This document shows, piece after piece, positions 60,501 through 64,000 of a stretch of 64,000 nt of DNA. The notes below the pieces were generated by a model that searched no databases, was not told the DNA's origin, and saw only the letters and a program-made list of their open reading frames with translations. Position numbers and translations under genes: made by a program. Origin of the DNA: Cryptomeria japonica (lineage: Eukaryota > Streptophyta > Pinopsida > Cupressales > Cupressaceae); NCBI RefSeq assembly GCF_030272615.1, contig NC_081409.1, positions 878,697,220-878,761,219 of the forward strand, written 5' to 3'. Positions within the stretch are counted from its first letter, which is position 1. Each line of letters starts with the position of its first letter.

Positions 60501-61260
60501 TGATAATCCCTCTTTTTGGCGAGTATCTTAAAAATCAATTTAATAAATTAAAAAATTGCATCATCTTTCGTTGTTACATGTAACTCTCACTACTCTTGTC
60601 TCTACTCTAGCACCTTGCTCCTTAATCATGTGTCATATGACCATTATAGAGTAACACTATGATATTTGTAAAAATGACAAGTCTCATCAAACTTTTTTAT
60701 AATTTCTCAAGAATGTGGAATTATCTTAACTCATCAATTGAATCTCACTTTTCGATGATGATATTTAATCTTAGTTAATAATTATTTTTATATTTATTTT
60801 GTTTCTTTCAATATTTTACTATATTATTGTTACTTTTGTATTAAAAATTCTCAATTATTTGGTTTTGTGTATTTCTATAGGCCTTGCTCATATCTTACTT
60901 ATTTTTTATTTCTATTTCAAGTATTGACTATTATCTTTTCTTTACTCCTTCAAGTATTTTGAAAGATTTTCTCACAAGGACAAGTCATGTATAAGTTTAG
61001 GAGAAAAAAAGTGGACTAGCTTTTTTTTTGTCACTTTACAAGACCTATCCTTGGGTGTAAAATTGAGGCTTCGGATCCCTTGTTTTTTTGTCCTATTATT
61101 TGAGTACATATGCATTCCTCTTTTTTCCTTGTAGGTATTACACAAGGATCCAAAGGTTTTCATTACTTGAAATATTTTATATAAGTCATTAAATATGTAC
61201 CAAATTCTATTACTTCCTTTCACCTTCTCTCTACCTATAATTTGTACCAAAAAATATTTT
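57565..61260. repeat. Tandem block copy 1, holding solo LTR C
   Basis: Sequence from about 57565 (TAATATAGCCATGTCAAAT, then GTCACAATTTATTACGCATG) matches 61755 onward. It resumes after the LTR at 59618 (CCAAAGATGAAATCTTTCAA) as does 62523, and continues to at least 61140 (matching 63990). The copies differ by many substitutions and small indels, so the duplication is old. No gene is recognised in the block. Confidence 0.85.
57842..59612 (+). mobile_element. Solo LTR C, 1771 bp, target duplication CAATC
   Basis: Begins TGTATTCACATAAATTTG and ends TTGCAGAGCATCA. CAATC flanks both sides (57837-57841, 59613-59617). The unfilled site is preserved in block copy 2 at about 62513. A TATA box (TATAAATAG) lies at 59190-59198. 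Its 5' part holds AT palindromes (TTAAATAAATAAATATTTATTTAA type). A 60-bp minisatellite (CCTTTAATGGTTTCCCTTAA...) has about 3.6 copies at 58237-58459, with inverted pieces of it (AACCATTAAAGGCTT) at about 58753 and 58805. Confidence 0.93.
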
Positions 61261-61754
61261 CTAGATGTATAAAAAAGATATCTTTGTCACCTTACTAAGA
61301 AAATCTCATTATAAATAAATTATTCATTGTAGAGTCTAATCAATTTGTAGTATAATAGGTTAAAGTAACACCTTTATGGATAACACATTATAAAATATTG
61401 TACTAATATTGTGAATAATTTTTATGACCACTACTTTATTTATCAATATTTTTTTTTATCATAAACATTAACCTCCTCTTAACCAATCTTAAGATATATT
61501 TTAAATCTCATCAAAATAATTTATAAAATATCATAGATTCAAAATGTCTAATTTTATATAATTTATCATTTGAACACTACATTCCAAATCATAATTTATA
61601 TGAAAATAATATTGATGTCTTTAAGAGAAAGACAAATCCCTTTTCCATTAGCCTTAATACTTCTAGCACAATTTTAAATTAATATAATAGTTACATTAAT
61701 AATAATTTAAAAAAAAATCAAAGTACAAAAAAATAATGCTACTTACCATTACAT
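61261..61754. other. AT-rich junction between the two tandem blocks
   Basis: Very AT-rich; nothing is recognised. It should correspond to the part of the block that continues beyond the right edge in copy 2. Confidence 0.4.
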
Positions 61755-64000
61755 ATCTAGCATAATGAAGGATCGTTCTCATTTAACCTAACAATATAGA
61801 CATGTCAAATCATTTGAGACCCCTTTTAACATTAAATTGGAAAAGTTTTCATGTATACTAAGTACAATTAGAATTAAATTAACCAATAAAAAGTCACAAT
61901 TTATTATGCATGTAGTACCATGCCTTTCTCTCATCAATTGTCCAACATATATGGTGGTTTTTGTATTTGTTACATACTAAATCAGCCATATTAAATTTTT
62001 TGTATAATAACTATACGGAAGTTAAGTAGCAAAACAACTTTCTACACTAGCCTTGAGAGGAGGGTAATGCAAAATAGTTTACAGATCTTTATATCAACTA
62101 TAGAAACTTAACGAAAAAAAAAATAGCATGCATACCACAACACAATGATTTACATGGGGAAAACCCTTTTGAGAGAAAAACCCCACACTCCAAAAGCTGT
62201 CCAATATATTATTCAGAAATCTACAACAAATTACAATATACTTGCAAAGAAAGCTTCTTACACGAGTATCACCAATAGAGATCCAAAGGCAACTCAACAA
62301 CTATCAAACTCTTCAAATACAACACCCTCATAATGTAGGGTTGCCTTCTAGGACTAACAAAGAATACAAATATCTATTGTCAGATCTATGACTTAATGAT
62401 AAATAGTCAATATTTACAATGATAAATTACATATCAACAGTAACCTTTTATCATTGCAAGGTTGAGAGACTATTTTCTAATAATAACTAAGAATTTATTT
62501 AAAGATCCTTTGCAATCTAATTCCAAAGATGAAATCTTTCAATGATAGATCGTAGAAACATAAATATTGATAACCCCAAAGAAGAAGTTAATATTAAGTA
62601 CCACCTATAAAACATGACGAGTTCACAACCTTGATCAACTCGATTTTTTTTTCACCCAAGAGAGAATAAAGTGAATGTCATCATAGGGTTGTAGGGTGTC
62701 ATGCTTTAGTTTTAGTGGTTTGTTTCCATTTATTCTTAATCAACTAGTGTAAAGGAAGGTGGATGCAATTGAAAGTTGTCTTCTAAATTGCCTTAGGTCT
62801 TATTACTTAGTTTTTTTATTTTATTTACAAATCAATTTGTATCGTATCATGATATCTTGACTAAATTAGAGAGGGGGTAGTGATCATTACTTTATTCATT
62901 TATGAATAAATTTAAAGCCTATCTAAAATGGGCACTTTTATGAGTTCTCTCAGTCATGTCTCTAATAATTGTTAATTAAATTACCTCTTCCCACTTTAAT
63001 ATATCATCCCTTGACTTCATGTTTACCCATTATTTGAATTATCCTTTAATGAATTAGCCGGTTCCTTGTAACTATAGAAAAATAATACTCCGCGTACATG
63101 ATTTGACATTTTCTTAAAAGTATCTAATAATCTTGTGAAATGAATGTAATGAACAATTACTTGACTAAAATAGTCTTTCCTTCTCTTTTTGGGGTACCCA
63201 CCAATTAAATTTTGGTCATTTTGTCTTTATGAATCCTAAGTTACCATCCTAACTGTTACTTCATATCTACACATAAATCTCTCTTTTTTTTAACTTGAGA
63301 ATCAAATTCTATTCATAAATTGATAAGTTTCTTTATCCAACATTAAATACACTTTTACCAGAAAAATTCAGAAATTTCAAGAGATGTGATAATCCCTCTT
63401 TGTGGTGAGTATCTTAAAAATCAACTTAATAAATTAAGAAAACACATCATTCCTCATTGTTACATGTAACATTCATTACTCTCATCCCTACACGAGCAAA
63501 TAGCTCCTTAATCATGCATCGTATGACCATAAAGAGTAACACTATGATATTTGTAAAAATGACAAGCCTCATCAATTTTTTTCATAATTTTAAAAGAGTA
63601 TGGAATTTGTTTAACTCATCAATTGAATCTCACTTTTGGATGGAAATATTTAATTTTAGTTAATAATTTCTTTTTTGTTTATTTTGTTACTTTCAATATT
63701 TTACTATATTATTGTCACTTTTGTACTAAAAATTATCAATTACTTGGTTGTGTATTTCTCAAAGCCTTGCCCACATCTTATTGATTTTTTATTTCAATGT
63801 CACTTCTTTAAGTATTTTGAAACATTTTTTTCACAAGGACATGTCACCTTTAACTATAGGAGAAAAAAAATTGAAATAACATTTATTTTTGTCACTTTAC
63901 AAGATCTATCCTTGGATGTAAAATTGAGGCTTTGGATCCTTTTTTTTGTCTTATTATTTGACTACATGTGTAGTCCTCTTAACCCTTGTAGATATTATAC
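61755..64000. repeat. Tandem block copy 2 (runs off the window)
   Basis: Matches copy 1 from about 57565. It lacks solo LTR C but has its own insertion at 62012-62487. The unit length without insertions is about 2.4 kb. Confidence 0.85.
62012..62487. mobile_element. 476-bp insertion with 8-bp duplication ATAATAAC
   Basis: ATAATAAC occurs at 62004-62011 and 62480-62487. Block copy 1 has the uninterrupted site (ACAATAAATAAGGATT, about 57804-57820). On the minus strand the insert contains TGTTGATATGTAATTTATC and the phrase GGGGTTTTTCTCTC...GGGTTTTCCCC, seen in copia LTR R regions. Ends TATACGG and TTTTCTA are not inverted repeats. An 8-bp duplication is hAT-like, but the content is copia-like; class unresolved. 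Confidence 0.6.

Overview
This 64 kb window is nuclear DNA from a seed plant with a large, transposon-rich genome. A conifer or other gymnosperm fits best: there is one ordinary gene in a sea of old, nested, methylation-decayed mobile elements, and the AT-rich LTRs are long. The species call is an inference. The one host gene that looks intact is a DUF868-family protein at 47135-48199 on the minus strand, with a TATA box, a long leader and a poly(A) signal.

Layout. (1) 1-9 kb: a broken transposase-like reading frame with downstream GT-AG exons (plus strand), a 359-bp satellite in about 5.2 copies, and a clean six-exon, all-phase-0 gene (minus strand) killed by four stop codons in exon 1. A solo LTR has landed in an AT microsatellite just upstream of that gene. 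(2) 9-15.9 kb: Ty1/copia remnants and an unrecognised decayed coding region, all on the minus strand. (3) 15.99-24.39 kb: a complete 8.4 kb LTR retrotransposon with a perfect 5-bp target duplication. Its primer site fits tRNA-Trp. It encodes a repeat-built protein ending in a retropepsin, then one amber codon, then a G-patch protein. It has no reverse transcriptase, RNase H or integrase, so it must be mobilised in trans. (4) 25.33-31.55 kb: a DNA-transposon-like unit with matching inverted ends whose body is about 4.7 kb of (GA)n/(GT)n repeat, itself invaded by a copia-type LTR. (5) 33.88-41.76 kb: a full-length LINE with a 17-bp target duplication, ORF1, a decayed APE-RT-zinc finger-RNase H ORF2, and a third open frame near its 3' end. 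(6) 41.9-43.4 kb: a 1.54 kb solo LTR. (7) 43.4-50 kb: the gene island around the DUF868 gene. (8) 50-57.5 kb: decayed DNA including an old LINE reverse transcriptase on the minus strand. (9) 57.5-64 kb: two tandem copies of one block. Copy 1 carries a 1.77 kb solo LTR and copy 2 a different 476-bp insertion, and each copy shows the other's empty site.

Apart from the DUF868 gene, what the window records is element-on-element history. Three solo LTRs with target duplications show LTR-LTR recombination. The premature stops are almost all of the kind made by C-to-T or G-to-A change. Four LTR families share AT-rich palindromes near their 5' ends. The best candidates for something undescribed are the 8.4 kb protease/G-patch element, the inverted-repeat GA-body element, and the six-exon gene with the nearby transposase-like frame.
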